From Bacillota bacterium (GTDB lineage: Bacteria > Bacillota > Clostridia > Acetivibrionales > DSM-1351), in NCBI GenBank assembly GCA_023391425.1, contig JAEWAX010000138.1, positions 1 to 44,964 on the forward strand: DNA of 44,964 bases, written 5' to 3'. Within the stretch, counting starts at the first letter, position 1. Each line of letters starts with the position of its first letter. The position numbers and the translations under genes were made by a program. Below are positions 1 to 8,312 of this stretch, piece after piece. The notes under the pieces were generated by a model, which had not been told where the DNA came from, did not search any database, and was given only the letters and a program-made list of their open reading frames with translations.

Positions 1-1180
1 CACCAGCATTGCCAAGAGTAATTAAATCTGTACCTGGAGTATGTGAAATTCCTGCTGTAATGACTCCATTATTGCTAAAGAGTATGGTTTCCTCAAACGC
101 AATGGTTTGATCAATCAAATTAAAAATATAAGCATATTCCGATAATCCTCGTGATGCTGAGGATTCAGCTATTCTAGAGAATCCAGTAGCTATCATATCA
201 CTAGCAGGTCCAGCTGGTCCTGTAGCACCAGTTGGTCCAATAGGCCCAGTAGGTCCGGTAGGCCCGATAGGTCCACTTGCTCCAGTAGGTCCCTGAGGAT
301 TTATTTGGATAGTTGGACCAGTATTGAGAGTAGGACTTATTTGGTTAGTAGTACCTGTTACGACTGTAGCACCCGTATCTAGCGTAGGGCTTATTTGGTT
401 AGTTGTTCCCGTTACGACTGTGGCACCAGTATCTAGCGTAGGACTTATTTGGTTAGTGGTACCCGTTACGACTGTAGCACCAGTATCTAGTGTAGGGCTT
501 ATCTGGTTAGTAGTACCCGTTACGACTGTGGCACCAGTATCTAGCGTAGGACTTATCTGGTTAGTAGTACCTGTTACGACTGTAGCACCCGTATCTAGTG
601 TAGGACTTATCTGGTTAGTGGTACCCGTTACGACTGTAGCACCTGTATCTAGTGTAGGACTTATCTGGTTAGTGGTACCCGTATCGACAGTAGGAGCTGT
701 ATCCACATTAGGTCCTGTTAATATAGTCGTACCCGTATCAGTAGTAGGAGCCGTGTCCACATTAGGTCCTGTTAGGACTGCAGGGCCCGTATCAATATTA
801 GGCCCAGTTAGGATATTAGGACCCGTGTCGATAGTGGGACTAATTTGGTTAGTCGGACCAGTTTGGATAGTTGGACCGGTATTAAGGGTAGGACTTATCT
901 GTATTGTTTGACCATTTGAATCCGAACCATTAGAACCTGTTTGGCCATTAGAACCCATTTGGCAAGGTGGATACATATAGCAGTAGCAACTACAGCAGCT
1001 AATACATCTGCCGTGACCACAGATATTTCCATTTTTTGCACATTTACAGCAGTTAAAACAGCTACAGAATTCTTCTTTACAGTCTTTGTTTTCCTGAATC
1101 CATTTTAAAATATCAAACTTATCATCTTGTTTCTTTTTATGACGATTCTGTTTTTTTTGAACAATATCATTACATTCCAC
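1..1180 (-). CDS. BclA-like collagen-type exosporium/spore surface protein (3' end outside window)
   Basis: The frame is open from a GTG at 1180 to the window edge. The GTG follows AAGGAGG with an 11-nt gap, and no ATG is available because the nearby ATG is followed by a stop. The protein has a charged start, then a segment of about 45 residues with 13 cysteines (residues about 35-80). A long Thr/Gly/Pro-rich repeat region follows, then a short true G-X-Y collagen stretch (GPTGASGPIGPTG and on, about 205-295 in the DNA). The start of a C-terminal globular domain resembles BclA-C (FEETILFSNNGVITAG). In Bacillus and Clostridium such proteins form hair-like filaments on the spore outer layer and the C-terminal domain trimerises. 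The Cys-rich head could cross-link into the coat; that is inference. The family is clear, but the exact paralogue is not. Confidence 0.82.
   Translation of the reverse strand, partial: MECNDIVQKKQNRHKKKQDDKFDILKWIQENKDCKEEFCSCFNCCKCAKNGNICGHGRCISCCSCYCYMYPPCQMGSNGQTGSNGSDSNGQTIQISPTLNTGPTIQTGPTNQISPTIDTGPNILTGPNIDTGPAVLTGPNVDTAPTTDTGTTILTGPNVDTAPTVDTGTTNQISPTLDTGATVVTGTTNQISPTLDTGATVVTGTTNQISPTLDTGATVVTGTTNQISPTLDTGATVVTGTTNQISPTLDTGATVVTGTTNQISPTLDTGATVVTGTTNQISPTLNTGPTIQINPQGPTGASGPIGPTGPTGPIGPTGATGPAGPASDMIATGFSRIAESSASRGLSEYAYIFNLIDQTIAFEETILFSNNGVITAGISHTPGTDLITLGNAG
333..656 (-). repeat. Six tandem 54-bp units inside the collagen-like gene
   Basis: Six nearly identical 54-bp (18-codon) units run head to tail, followed by a degenerate seventh at 657-710. 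On the coding (minus) strand each unit reads about NQISPTLDTGATVVTGT plus one residue. The units differ mainly at third positions, so they expanded recently and remain in frame. This kind of array changes length between strains. The opposite strand is also open through the array, which is a by-product of the 54-bp period. Confidence 0.9.
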
Positions 1181-1459
1181 GAAATGTATAGCCTCCTTAA
1201 ATAATAGGATGTATTACATAATACGCTTAGTTTAAATAACAAGTTACAAAACGATTATTTTCTGTTATTAAGATTTTGGTGTCAATATATTTATTTTAAA
1301 AAATATGATAATAAACAATGTTTTCACTTCCTAAAATGTTACAAGAGCGGTATTTAACCAATAATTCAAGCTTTTACCAACCACTAATTGTAACTAAGTA
1401 TAATGTATTGTTTTAAATAATATTATAGTACAGGTCTACATCTACAGTAGGGAGTAAAT

Positions 1460-2884
1460 ATGTTCATAAAAATAAACAGTAAGAATACTGATAAAGAGAC
1501 TAGTAAAAAAAACAGCAGTAAAACAGTTAATTACTTAATTACAGCGCTTTTTATACTGTTCTTTTTATCGAGCATTTTATTTGGTATCTCAGCACAAAAA
1601 AAGCTTTCATATCAATACTATTATAATGGTATCTATGTTGATAGTATTGATGTTTCAGGCATGACAAAAGAGCAAGCATTGAAGAAACTCCAATATGAAT
1701 TTAACAAAAAATATCATACAGAAACAATTACATTAGTTTATAATGAAAAGACATGGACCATTCCCCTAAAAAGCATCAGCTACCAGTTTGATTTTGACTC
1801 AACTCTCAATTATGCATATAGTATTGGTCGTGAAGGAAGCTTTGTAAATCGTCTGAAAACAATTAATAGCCTTGGAAACAAACCAATTAACCTTATAGTA
1901 TCAGGTAAATATGATAATTCTAGAATGTTAGAAAAATTAGAAATTATAAAAAAAGAAATAGATTTTTTAGGTATATCCTCCACTTACGAATATAATTATG
2001 GTAAAATAAACTATACAAATGATGTCAAAGGAAGAAATTTTGATATCGAAACGAACACAAAGTTGATTGAAGCACAGCTTCTAAATAGAAATTTTAATGA
2101 TATATTTCTTATTGTTCAAGCAATAAAGCCTTCGATTACACTTGAAGATGTTAAAGATTTAAAGGATGTACTTGCTTCATATACTACTAAATTCAATATA
2201 AACAATTATAGTAGGGCAAATAACATAAAATTAGCAAGCAAAAGAATTAATAATTATTTGCTATTACCTGGAGAAGAGTTTTCCATGGATTTAGCACTAG
2301 GACCTAGAACAGCCGACAAGGGCTTTATGCAAGCTCCAATTATTATGAAAAGCGGAATTGTATCAGGAACTGGAGGTGGAGTTTGTCAAGTTGCAACTAC
2401 TTTGTATAACTCAGTTTTGCTTTCAATGCTGCAAGTTACTTGTAGAGTAAACCATTCAATAACTCTTAGTTATGTACCACCAGGTCAGGATGCTACTATA
2501 TCCGAGGGATATATTGACTTTAAATTTAAGAACAATAGAGATTACACCATTTGTATTGTATCAGAAATTAATGCTGGTAATATAACTACAAAAATTATAG
2601 GCAAGAAAACAAATGAAGACCCCTTGGTGAGATTAAGGCCAGTTATTGTTGAAGAGTATGATCCTCCACAACCTGAATATATTATTAATAATAAACTATT
2701 AGATAACGAAATAGTTATAAAATCTAAAGGAAAAAAAGGAATAAAAGTTGTATTGTATAGAGATATATATAATAAGCGGGGAGCATTAATAAATACTGAG
2801 AAAATTAGCCAAGATATATATAAGCCTGTGCGTGGAGTGTATGCTGTAAATAAAAAAAAGTTTGAGGCATTAAATCGTAATTAA
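1460..2884 (+). CDS. VanW family protein, membrane-anchored
   Basis: This 474-residue protein has a short cytoplasmic start and one membrane segment at about residues 25-45 (LITALFILFFLSSILFG). An extracytoplasmic part follows that resembles the putative peptidoglycan-binding domain often found before VanW. A VanW domain occupies about residues 250-375, with the hallmark stretches LLPGEEFSMD, GTGGGVCQVATTLY and YVPPGQDATI. VanW-domain proteins are widespread in clostridia and were named after vancomycin-resistance clusters; their biochemical role is not established. No vanHAX genes are nearby, so resistance should not be inferred. The start is preceded by GTAGGGAG. The gene stands alone, 73 bp ahead of the DUF2225 gene. 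Confidence 0.85.
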   Translation: MFIKINSKNTDKETSKKNSSKTVNYLITALFILFFLSSILFGISAQKKLSYQYYYNGIYVDSIDVSGMTKEQALKKLQYEFNKKYHTETITLVYNEKTWTIPLKSISYQFDFDSTLNYAYSIGREGSFVNRLKTINSLGNKPINLIVSGKYDNSRMLEKLEIIKKEIDFLGISSTYEYNYGKINYTNDVKGRNFDIETNTKLIEAQLLNRNFNDIFLIVQAIKPSITLEDVKDLKDVLASYTTKFNINNYSRANNIKLASKRINNYLLLPGEEFSMDLALGPRTADKGFMQAPIIMKSGIVSGTGGGVCQVATTLYNSVLLSMLQVTCRVNHSITLSYVPPGQDATISEGYIDFKFKNNRDYTICIVSEINAGNITTKIIGKKTNEDPLVRLRPVIVEEYDPPQPEYIINNKLLDNEIVIKSKGKKGIKVVLYRDIYNKRGALINTEKISQDIYKPVRGVYAVNKKKFEALNRN

Positions 2885-2957
2885 ATAGGGTTAACTATCA
2901 ATTAAAAAATTATTTATCAAAATCTAATAAAAATATAAATCAACTAGGAGCACTGCC

Positions 2958-3644
2958 ATGAATGATTTACTTTATAATAAGAAGATAATATGTCCCGTAT
3001 GTAATAGAGAAATTGAGGTTACAAAAGTCAAAACAAAAGGCTGTAGAGTAAGTTCGAGAGATACTGACATGTGCGTTTATTATGAAAATCTTAATGTACT
3101 CTTTTATGACGTCTGGGTATGTGAAAAATGTGGTTATGCTGCTCTGCAAGATAAGTTTGAAGGGCTTTTTACTAAAGATGTTAAAGTTATAAAAGAAAAA
3201 ATAAGCAATCATTGGATACAGAGAAGTTTTACAGGTGAAAGAGATGTTGACAAAGCTATAGAAGCCTTTAAACTGGCACTACTCACGCTAAAAGTTAGAA
3301 ATGCAAAAAATAGTGAAATAGCTAAGGTTTGCCTAAGGATAGCATGGTTGTACCGATTTAAGGAAGACCCCAAGGAAATTGAGTTTCTCAATTTTGCATT
3401 GACATCTTACAATGAAGCATACTCAAAAGAGAGATTTCCATTGGACAAGCTTGATGAAATCACTTGTATGTACATAATTGCTGAGTTATTCAGAAGAGTT
3501 GGTAATTTGGATGATGCAATTATGTGGTTCAGCCGTATTGTTTCTTCAGCAGAGGCTAGAAGTAAGCCTCAATTAATTGAAATGGCTCGTGATCAATTTC
3601 AGCTAGCTAAAGAGCAACAAGCTGCATCTCAGGGCAAGGCATAA
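2958..3644 (+). CDS. DUF2225 family protein with zinc-binding cysteines
   Basis: This 228-residue soluble protein opens with CPVC (about residues 12-15) and has a second pair CEKC (about 55-58), which together would bind a metal ion. The spacing and the sequence around CEKCGYAAL fit DUF2225. The C-terminal half is helical and resembles tetratricopeptide-like repeats (ELFRRVGNLDDAIMWFSRI), so it may be a scaffold. A good AGGAG site precedes the ATG. The next gene begins 16 bp after the stop, so the two are likely co-transcribed. The function of the family is unknown. Confidence 0.75.
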   Translation: MNDLLYNKKIICPVCNREIEVTKVKTKGCRVSSRDTDMCVYYENLNVLFYDVWVCEKCGYAALQDKFEGLFTKDVKVIKEKISNHWIQRSFTGERDVDKAIEAFKLALLTLKVRNAKNSEIAKVCLRIAWLYRFKEDPKEIEFLNFALTSYNEAYSKERFPLDKLDEITCMYIIAELFRRVGNLDDAIMWFSRIVSSAEARSKPQLIEMARDQFQLAKEQQAASQGKA

Positions 3645-3660
3645 ATTTTGGAGGCAGATA

Positions 3661-4650
3661 ATGAATTCTGGTAAGGTACCAAATGATATTTTAAATAAAA
3701 TTGTTCTTAGTAAAATTAATACGTTTAGAGAAGATGTAATTCTTCGCCCGGGAACTGGTGAAGACTGTGCTGCCATAGATTTTGGCGAGCATGCATGTGT
3801 ACTATCAACTGACCCTATTACAGCAGCAGCTAATAATGCAGGTCAGCTTTCGGTTCATATTTCATGTAATGATATTGCATCATCTGGGGTCGAGCCATTA
3901 GGATTAATGGTTACTATTTTGTGCCCAGTAGGAACAACTGAAGCTGAGTTAGAAACAGTAATGGAGCAGGTATGCGTTACTGCCGCGCAGCTAAATGTTG
4001 AGATTATTGGTGGACATACTGAGGTTACACCAGCCGTAAATAGAATAGTTCTGTCTACCACCTGTATAGGTAAAACTTTAAAAAATAAAATTGTTTCATC
4101 TACTGGGGCAAGGCCTGGCGATAGCGTAATTATGACAAAAAGTGCAGGTTTAGAAGGCACAGGAATAATCGCTACTGATTTTGAGTATAAACTTGCCAGT
4201 GTAATTACTGAAGATGAATTGAAAATAGCAAAAAGTTTTATTAAATCCATAAGTGTAGTAAAAGAAGGTGTTTTGGCTGGTAAATTTGGTGCTACTTCTA
4301 TGCATGATATTACCGAAGGAGGCGTATTGGGTGCAGCTTGGGAAGTTGCAGAGGCCTCAGGTACAGGTATTATAATAAATAAAGATAATATTCCCATTGA
4401 AGCTGTTACTAAATCAATATGTAAGGCCTTAGATTTAGACGTTTTACGTCTTATATCCAGTGGATGTATGTTTATAACATGCCAAGATGGTGAAGGGCTT
4501 GTTAAGCTTTTAGAAAACAATAGTATTAAAGCTACAATTATTGGAACTGTTACTGAAAATAGAAATGAAAGATTACTCATTAGTAAAAAGGATGGTACTG
4601 TAAAAAATATTGAGCCACCGACTACTGATGAGCTTTACAAGGTTAATTGA
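3661..4650 (+). CDS. AIR synthase-related protein (HypE/PurM/SelD superfamily)
   Basis: This 329-residue protein has the two-domain layout of the PurM superfamily. The N-terminal nucleotide-binding part contains GTGEDCAAIDFG, CNDIASSGVEPLG and IIGGHTEVTPAVNR. The C-terminal part has MHDITEGGVLGAAWEVAEASG. It is closest in look to the HypE-like hydrogenase-maturation branch, but no hyp or hydrogenase genes are near, and the C-terminal Cys that HypE uses for cyanide transfer is not visible (the protein ends ELYKVN). The substrate is therefore unassigned; an ATP-dependent small-molecule kinase or dehydratase role is family inference. The ribosome binding site is GGAGG, 16 bp after the DUF2225 stop. 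Confidence 0.75.
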   Translation: MNSGKVPNDILNKIVLSKINTFREDVILRPGTGEDCAAIDFGEHACVLSTDPITAAANNAGQLSVHISCNDIASSGVEPLGLMVTILCPVGTTEAELETVMEQVCVTAAQLNVEIIGGHTEVTPAVNRIVLSTTCIGKTLKNKIVSSTGARPGDSVIMTKSAGLEGTGIIATDFEYKLASVITEDELKIAKSFIKSISVVKEGVLAGKFGATSMHDITEGGVLGAAWEVAEASGTGIIINKDNIPIEAVTKSICKALDLDVLRLISSGCMFITCQDGEGLVKLLENNSIKATIIGTVTENRNERLLISKKDGTVKNIEPPTTDELYKVN

Positions 4651-4684
4651 CAATGGTGCATAAATATGTAATTTAAACAGAGTT

Positions 4685-4724
4685 TTTAGCTTCAGGTGGC
4701 GTTTTTTCTACATCTGAACCTAAA
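4685..4724. other. Imperfect inverted repeat between AIR-synthase-like gene and glyA
   Basis: TTTAGCTTCAG at 4685-4695 pairs with CTGAACCTAAA at 4714-4724 (10 of 11) across an 18-nt loop. There is no U-run directly after the stem, so it is a weak terminator candidate at best. Confidence 0.3.
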
Positions 4725-4756
4725 ACATCGTTAAACAATTTATTTTGCATATTTAA

Positions 4757-4786
4757 TTGACATTTATATTCCTATTTTATTATAAT
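4757..4786 (+). promoter_or_regulatory. Sigma-A type promoter of glyA
   Basis: A perfect TTGACA at 4757-4762 and a perfect TATAAT at 4781-4786 are separated by 18 bp. The predicted start of transcription is about 60 bp before the glyA ATG at 4852. Confidence 0.75.
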
Positions 4787-4851
4787 TTTACTAGTGCAAT
4801 TATTAACGAATAATGTCAGACAATTGCTTTGACATAGAGTGGAGGCTATTA

Positions 4852-6090
4852 ATGTATAACATTGATACAATAAAAAAGATGGATCCTCAAATAGCGGAAG
4901 CCATTGAACTAGAGGTTAATAGACAGAGAAATAAGATAGAACTTATTGCTTCTGAAAACTTTGTAAGTAACGCTGTAATTGAAGCTCTTGGAACACCATT
5001 AACAAATAAGTACGCAGAAGGCTACCCAGGAAAAAGATACTATGGTGGCTGTGAACATGTTGATGTTGTTGAACAGTTAGCTATTGATAGAGCAAAAGAA
5101 ATATTTGGTGCAGAACATGCAAACGTTCAGCCACATTCAGGCGCACAAGCAAATGAAGCAGTATTCCTTGCTTTCTTAAACCCGGGTGATACGTTTTTGG
5201 GTATGAATTTGGCACATGGCGGTCACCTAAGTCATGGAAGTCCTGCAAATATTTCAGGAAAATATTATAATGTAGTACCTTATGGTGTTAGAGAAGACAA
5301 TTGCTACATAGATTATGATGAACTCAGAAGTATCGCTAAGGCAAATTCTCCAAAGCTTATCGTTGCAGGTGCAAGTGCATATCCAAGAACCCTAGATTTC
5401 AAGGCATTTAGAGAAATTGCTGATGAAGTTGGTGCAATATTGATGGTAGATATGGCGCATATAGCTGGTCTTGTTGCTGCAGGTTGTCATCCAAGCCCAG
5501 TACCTTATGCAGATATAGTAACTACTACTACTCACAAAACCTTAAGAGGTCCAAGAGGTGGTATGATTCTTTGCAAAGAACAGTTTGCTAAGAAAATAAA
5601 TAGTGCAGTATTCCCAGGAACACAAGGTGGACCTTTGATGCATGTAATTGCAGCTAAAGCAGTTTGTTTCAAAGAAGCACTTTCAGATGAATTTAAAACT
5701 TACCAACAAAACATAGTTAAAAATGCAAAAGCACTATCTATAGCTCTTATGGAAAAAGGCTTTAAGCTTGTTTCTGATGGAACTGACAATCACTTAATGC
5801 TTGTAAATTTAACAAACATGAATATTACTGGTAAAGAAGCTCAGCTAAAGCTTGATGATGTTAATATAACTTGTAATAAGAATGGAATACCTTTTGACAC
5901 CCAGAGTCCATTTATAACTAGTGGTATAAGACTTGGAACACCTGCTGTAACTTCAAGGGGTATGAATGAGGAAGATATGAAGGAAATAGCCGATCTTATT
6001 CATCTCACTATTACTGACTACGAGAGCTCAAAGGATAGTATTAAAAAGAGGGTAGAAGCTCTTTGTGGTAAATATCCACTGTATGCTTAA
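4852..6090 (+). CDS. glyA: Serine hydroxymethyltransferase
   Basis: This 412-residue PLP enzyme interconverts serine plus tetrahydrofolate with glycine plus 5,10-methylene-tetrahydrofolate, the main source of one-carbon units. Hallmarks are IELIASENFVS near the start, YAEGYPGKRYYGGCE, the HSGAQAN block, and TTTTHKTLRGPRGG with the PLP lysine at residue 229 when counted from 4852, the same number as in E. coli GlyA. The frame is open from an ATG at 4813, but GTGGAGG at 4840-4846 places the real start at 4852. It has its own promoter and terminator and so is monocistronic. The length is typical. Confidence 0.97.
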   Translation: MYNIDTIKKMDPQIAEAIELEVNRQRNKIELIASENFVSNAVIEALGTPLTNKYAEGYPGKRYYGGCEHVDVVEQLAIDRAKEIFGAEHANVQPHSGAQANEAVFLAFLNPGDTFLGMNLAHGGHLSHGSPANISGKYYNVVPYGVREDNCYIDYDELRSIAKANSPKLIVAGASAYPRTLDFKAFREIADEVGAILMVDMAHIAGLVAAGCHPSPVPYADIVTTTTHKTLRGPRGGMILCKEQFAKKINSAVFPGTQGGPLMHVIAAKAVCFKEALSDEFKTYQQNIVKNAKALSIALMEKGFKLVSDGTDNHLMLVNLTNMNITGKEAQLKLDDVNITCNKNGIPFDTQSPFITSGIRLGTPAVTSRGMNEEDMKEIADLIHLTITDYESSKDSIKKRVEALCGKYPLYA

Positions 6091-6201
6091 AAATAGTGTG
6101 TTTAGAGCTATGGATATCCAATAAAATACAATACGCCATCATCCTGTATATACAACATTACTAATATTAAAGTAATTAAAGTAGGCTAAAAAAATATACT
6201 T

Positions 6202-6250
6202 GTACCTATAGAATAGACACTGAAAAGTCATTAATCTATAGGTACTTTTT
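6202..6250 (+). terminator. Terminator after glyA
   Basis: A perfect 11-bp stem (GTACCTATAGA at 6202-6212 with TCTATAGGTAC at 6235-6245) is followed by a T-run. A run of A on the left side could let it also work from the other direction. Confidence 0.75.
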
Positions 6251-6721
6251 ATATGAATTATATTCTCAGTTAGAAGATAACAATCATGTACATAATTCTG
6301 TTAGAGAAATACAAATTCGATTAATTAATCAAGTAAGTGCATATATACGTACGATTTTGATGAATTCTTATTGAATAATATTCAGAAGTCAAATGCGCTA
6401 GCAGTTTTATAATTGGGATAAATACAAAAAACAACCTAAATAAAGGTGTGATTGCACTATATAGGGGTATGGGCAGGTTTTTGCAAAAATCGTACGCTAA
6501 GGTATACCTTTTGGAAAGTTAGTTTGTGAATATGGATTAGATTTTATGAAACGAATGTATTCTTGATAAGAGCACTTGAATTTTGGATTTACAAAATATA
6601 GAATTGTATAATAAGATTAAAAATTGGTAATTATGAACTGTTATTTGCTAGAGTTAGACCTTCTAAAGTTTTTCAATAATATTATGTATTATCAAACTTA
6701 ACCTTTAAAGGGGGAAAATAA
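6251..6721. other. Intergenic stretch with no gene recognised
   Basis: About 470 bp between the glyA terminator and the M50-like gene. It is AT-rich, with stop codons in all frames at short intervals. No RNA gene or repeat was recognised. The last 20 bp hold the AAAGGGGG ribosome binding site of the next gene. Confidence 0.4.
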
Positions 6722-7441
6722 GTGAAAAGAGAAGTAAGATTTATTGTCCTATGGGCATTATTGCTTTTTGTTGGGTTAACATTATTTAATTTTTTGCATG
6801 AATGTGGTCATGGATTTGGAGCACAACTAGATGGAACTCATATCAGTACTGGATTTAATCAAGTCGGTGACTCTGGTAAAAAGCCTAGTGATCCAAATTT
6901 TCGCTCTGAAACAATAAAGACTGGTATATTAGATTCTTCTGGTTTGTTGGGTCCTTTTACCAATTGGATGTTTGCAATTCTATTTACTATTTTGTTATAT
7001 AAAAGAAAACACGCAAATGTTTTAACGCTTATTATTGGAACGGCAGCTGTAAGTAATGCTTTAAATCGACTAACTGGGGTTATTCCGTTTTTTACTGGAG
7101 CACTTCATAATAGACTTCGTGTGGCAGATGAAATAGAATGGGGCTTGAAGGCTATTAAACAATTAAATTTCCCAATGCAAAATGACAAATTTATGTCTAT
7201 TGCAAATAGTCAACCGTCACTGATACTATCTAATCCCAGGGTGTATTTTTGGCCTACTGTTTCAGTTGCCATCTCAGGAATTTGTTTTTACTTTGCATAC
7301 AGAAAACTGTTTAGGATCTTTAAAGTGCAACTGAATACAAAATTGATTTCTTGGATATTTGGTCTGATGCCTGTGCTTATGGGAGTGGGAATGCTTATAA
7401 CGGTCTCTAAACTCGATAACCTTTTTAGAATTAATTGGTAG
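6722..7441 (+). CDS. Polytopic membrane protein with HExxH motif (M50-like)
   Basis: This 239-residue protein starts at GTG after AAAGGGGG. The first membrane helix carries HECGH at residues 26-30, which matches the HExxH zinc motif of site-2-type (M50) proteases, where it also lies in or next to the first core helix. Further membrane segments lie at about residues 78-92, 98-112, 172-190 and 205-228. The usual NxxPxxxxDG second motif of M50 enzymes is not clear; NRLTGVIPFF at about 120-130 is the only candidate. It could be an intramembrane metalloprotease or a catalytically dead relative. No partner gene is adjacent; a strong terminator lies downstream. Confidence 0.5.
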   Translation: MKREVRFIVLWALLLFVGLTLFNFLHECGHGFGAQLDGTHISTGFNQVGDSGKKPSDPNFRSETIKTGILDSSGLLGPFTNWMFAILFTILLYKRKHANVLTLIIGTAAVSNALNRLTGVIPFFTGALHNRLRVADEIEWGLKAIKQLNFPMQNDKFMSIANSQPSLILSNPRVYFWPTVSVAISGICFYFAYRKLFRIFKVQLNTKLISWIFGLMPVLMGVGMLITVSKLDNLFRINW

Positions 7442-7547
7442 TTTCTACATAGGATCACTTTATCAAACTAAGATTATAATAAACATAGTAGCCCGCTTGT
7501 AAAGAGATAAAATAAGTTTTTGATGTCTATGATTAGTTCATCGAATA

Positions 7548-7598
7548 AAATCCCCGCTAAAAAGCATCCCTAGCGACTGCTTTTTAGCGGGGATTTTT
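7548..7598. terminator. Strong bidirectional terminator
   Basis: A perfect 19-bp stem (arms 7548-7566 and 7578-7596, with core ATCCCCGCTAAAAAGCA) and an 11-nt loop are followed by TTTTT. An A-run on the left makes it work in both directions. It closes the M50-like gene. Confidence 0.9.
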
Positions 7599-7789
7599 CG
7601 GTAATATTGGCATCACACAGATGTGAAATATTATGGTTAATAGTTACGGTTTTCTGTTCTATTGCTACACATACCCCTAAGTAATTAAAATATTACGTTT
7701 ACAAAGGAGAATTTGTTTAAATAAGTTTGTCGATTTATTGAATTATAAGATTTCGCCAATTTATTATTATGACTATAATAAATTTCCGA

Positions 7790-7836
7790 TATCTCAAAAT
7801 GTATTTTCAACAACAACATTTTGAGATAATTTTTTT
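7790..7836 (+). terminator. Terminator-like hairpin without an obvious gene
   Basis: TATCTCAAAATGT (7790-7802) pairs perfectly with ACATTTTGAGATA (7816-7828), followed by A and a run of seven T. The 200 bp before it hold an AAAGGAGA site at 7703-7710 and a short open frame to 7826 that lacks an ordinary start codon, so the upstream transcript may be a decayed small gene. Confidence 0.6.
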
Positions 7837-7837
7837 A

Positions 7838-7895
7838 TATTGAAAATGATTAGCAATTGAAAATCATTAACAATTAATAATTATTCTCAATTACT
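7838..7895. promoter_or_regulatory. Possible Fur-type metal-regulator box (weak)
   Basis: Two GAAAAT-AT-type half-repeats (TTGAAAATGATTAGCAATT and the following TTGAAAATCATTAACAATT) match a 19-bp Fur consensus at about 12 positions. They lie about 50 bp upstream of the promoter for the ATPase leader. The AT-rich setting makes chance matches likely. Confidence 0.25.
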
Positions 7896-7946
7896 TAATT
7901 TTATTTATATTATTTAAAATTATTTTTATAAAAGTATAGAATTTCA

Positions 7947-7976
7947 TTGACTATTTTAATATATTTATATTACAAT
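7947..7976 (+). promoter_or_regulatory. Promoter for the riboswitch leader and P-type ATPase
   Basis: TTGACT (7947-7952) and TACAAT (7971-7976) have an 18-bp spacer. Transcription from here would give a leader of roughly 330 nt that contains the NiCo aptamer before the ATPase start at 8313. Confidence 0.55.
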
Positions 7977-8066
7977 GTAAAAGTATTTTTATTATTTTTG
8001 GTAAACATTTGTATTATTATATTTCGTTTACAATATGTGATTTATGTAGATTTAAAAAATGTATAC

Positions 8067-8191
8067 GTTTTAGAGCAGGCGATGTATTTAGAATATAGTG
8101 GTGATAAAATAGTAGCCATTAATTCTAAATATGTGGGGCTGGGCTGGCTTAATTGACTAGCAGCAGGAATTACAACCTGTGGGACTATAAC
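8067..8191 (+). promoter_or_regulatory. NiCo (czcD) riboswitch aptamer
   Basis: The conserved blocks of the NiCo aptamer appear in order: GAGCAGGCGATG (8073-8084), GGGCTGGGC (8136-8144) and CTGTGGGAC (8177-8185). The stems also fit. P1 is GTTTTA with TATAAC (8067-8072/8186-8191). P2 is a perfect 10 bp (8085-8094 with 8122-8131). P3 lies around GGCT/AGC. P4 is CAGG with CCTG (8164-8167/8176-8179). This gives the four-way junction known to bind Ni2+ and Co2+ cooperatively and to switch on efflux genes. The recognition is from memory of the aptamer; a covariance-model search would settle it. Confidence 0.85.
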
Positions 8192-8216
8192 AAAATTATA
8201 GTGTCATGGGTTTTTT
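8174..8216 (+). terminator. Riboswitch expression platform (conditional terminator)
   Basis: AACC plus ACTATAA (8174-8190) pair with TTATAGT and GGGTT (8196-8212), then a T-run follows. The left arm uses the same bases as P4 and the 3' strand of P1, so an occupied aptamer would prevent the terminator and allow ATPase expression. Confidence 0.75.
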
Positions 8217-8312
8217 ATTACTCTCTTTTATTTATTTGGATGTTTTTATAATGATTCTTTAAAAGAGATTGATTTAAAAATCCTCAGAACACATTAAATG
8301 GAGGAATAATGT

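Noticed and set aside
324..911. Long plus-strand open frame with repeated GLIWLVVPVTTVAPV units
   Set aside because: It is the antisense of the 54-bp repeat array in the BclA-like gene. It has no ribosome binding site, and the minus-strand frame has the Cys-rich head, collagen motif and BclA-like end.
1460..2884. VanW as a vancomycin-resistance determinant
   Set aside because: No vanH, vanA/B ligase or vanX is nearby; VanW-domain proteins are common in clostridia without resistance.
7947..8156. 69-codon open frame before the P-type ATPase
   Set aside because: The start overlaps the promoter, there is no Shine-Dalgarno, and its second half is the NiCo aptamer with conserved RNA stems.
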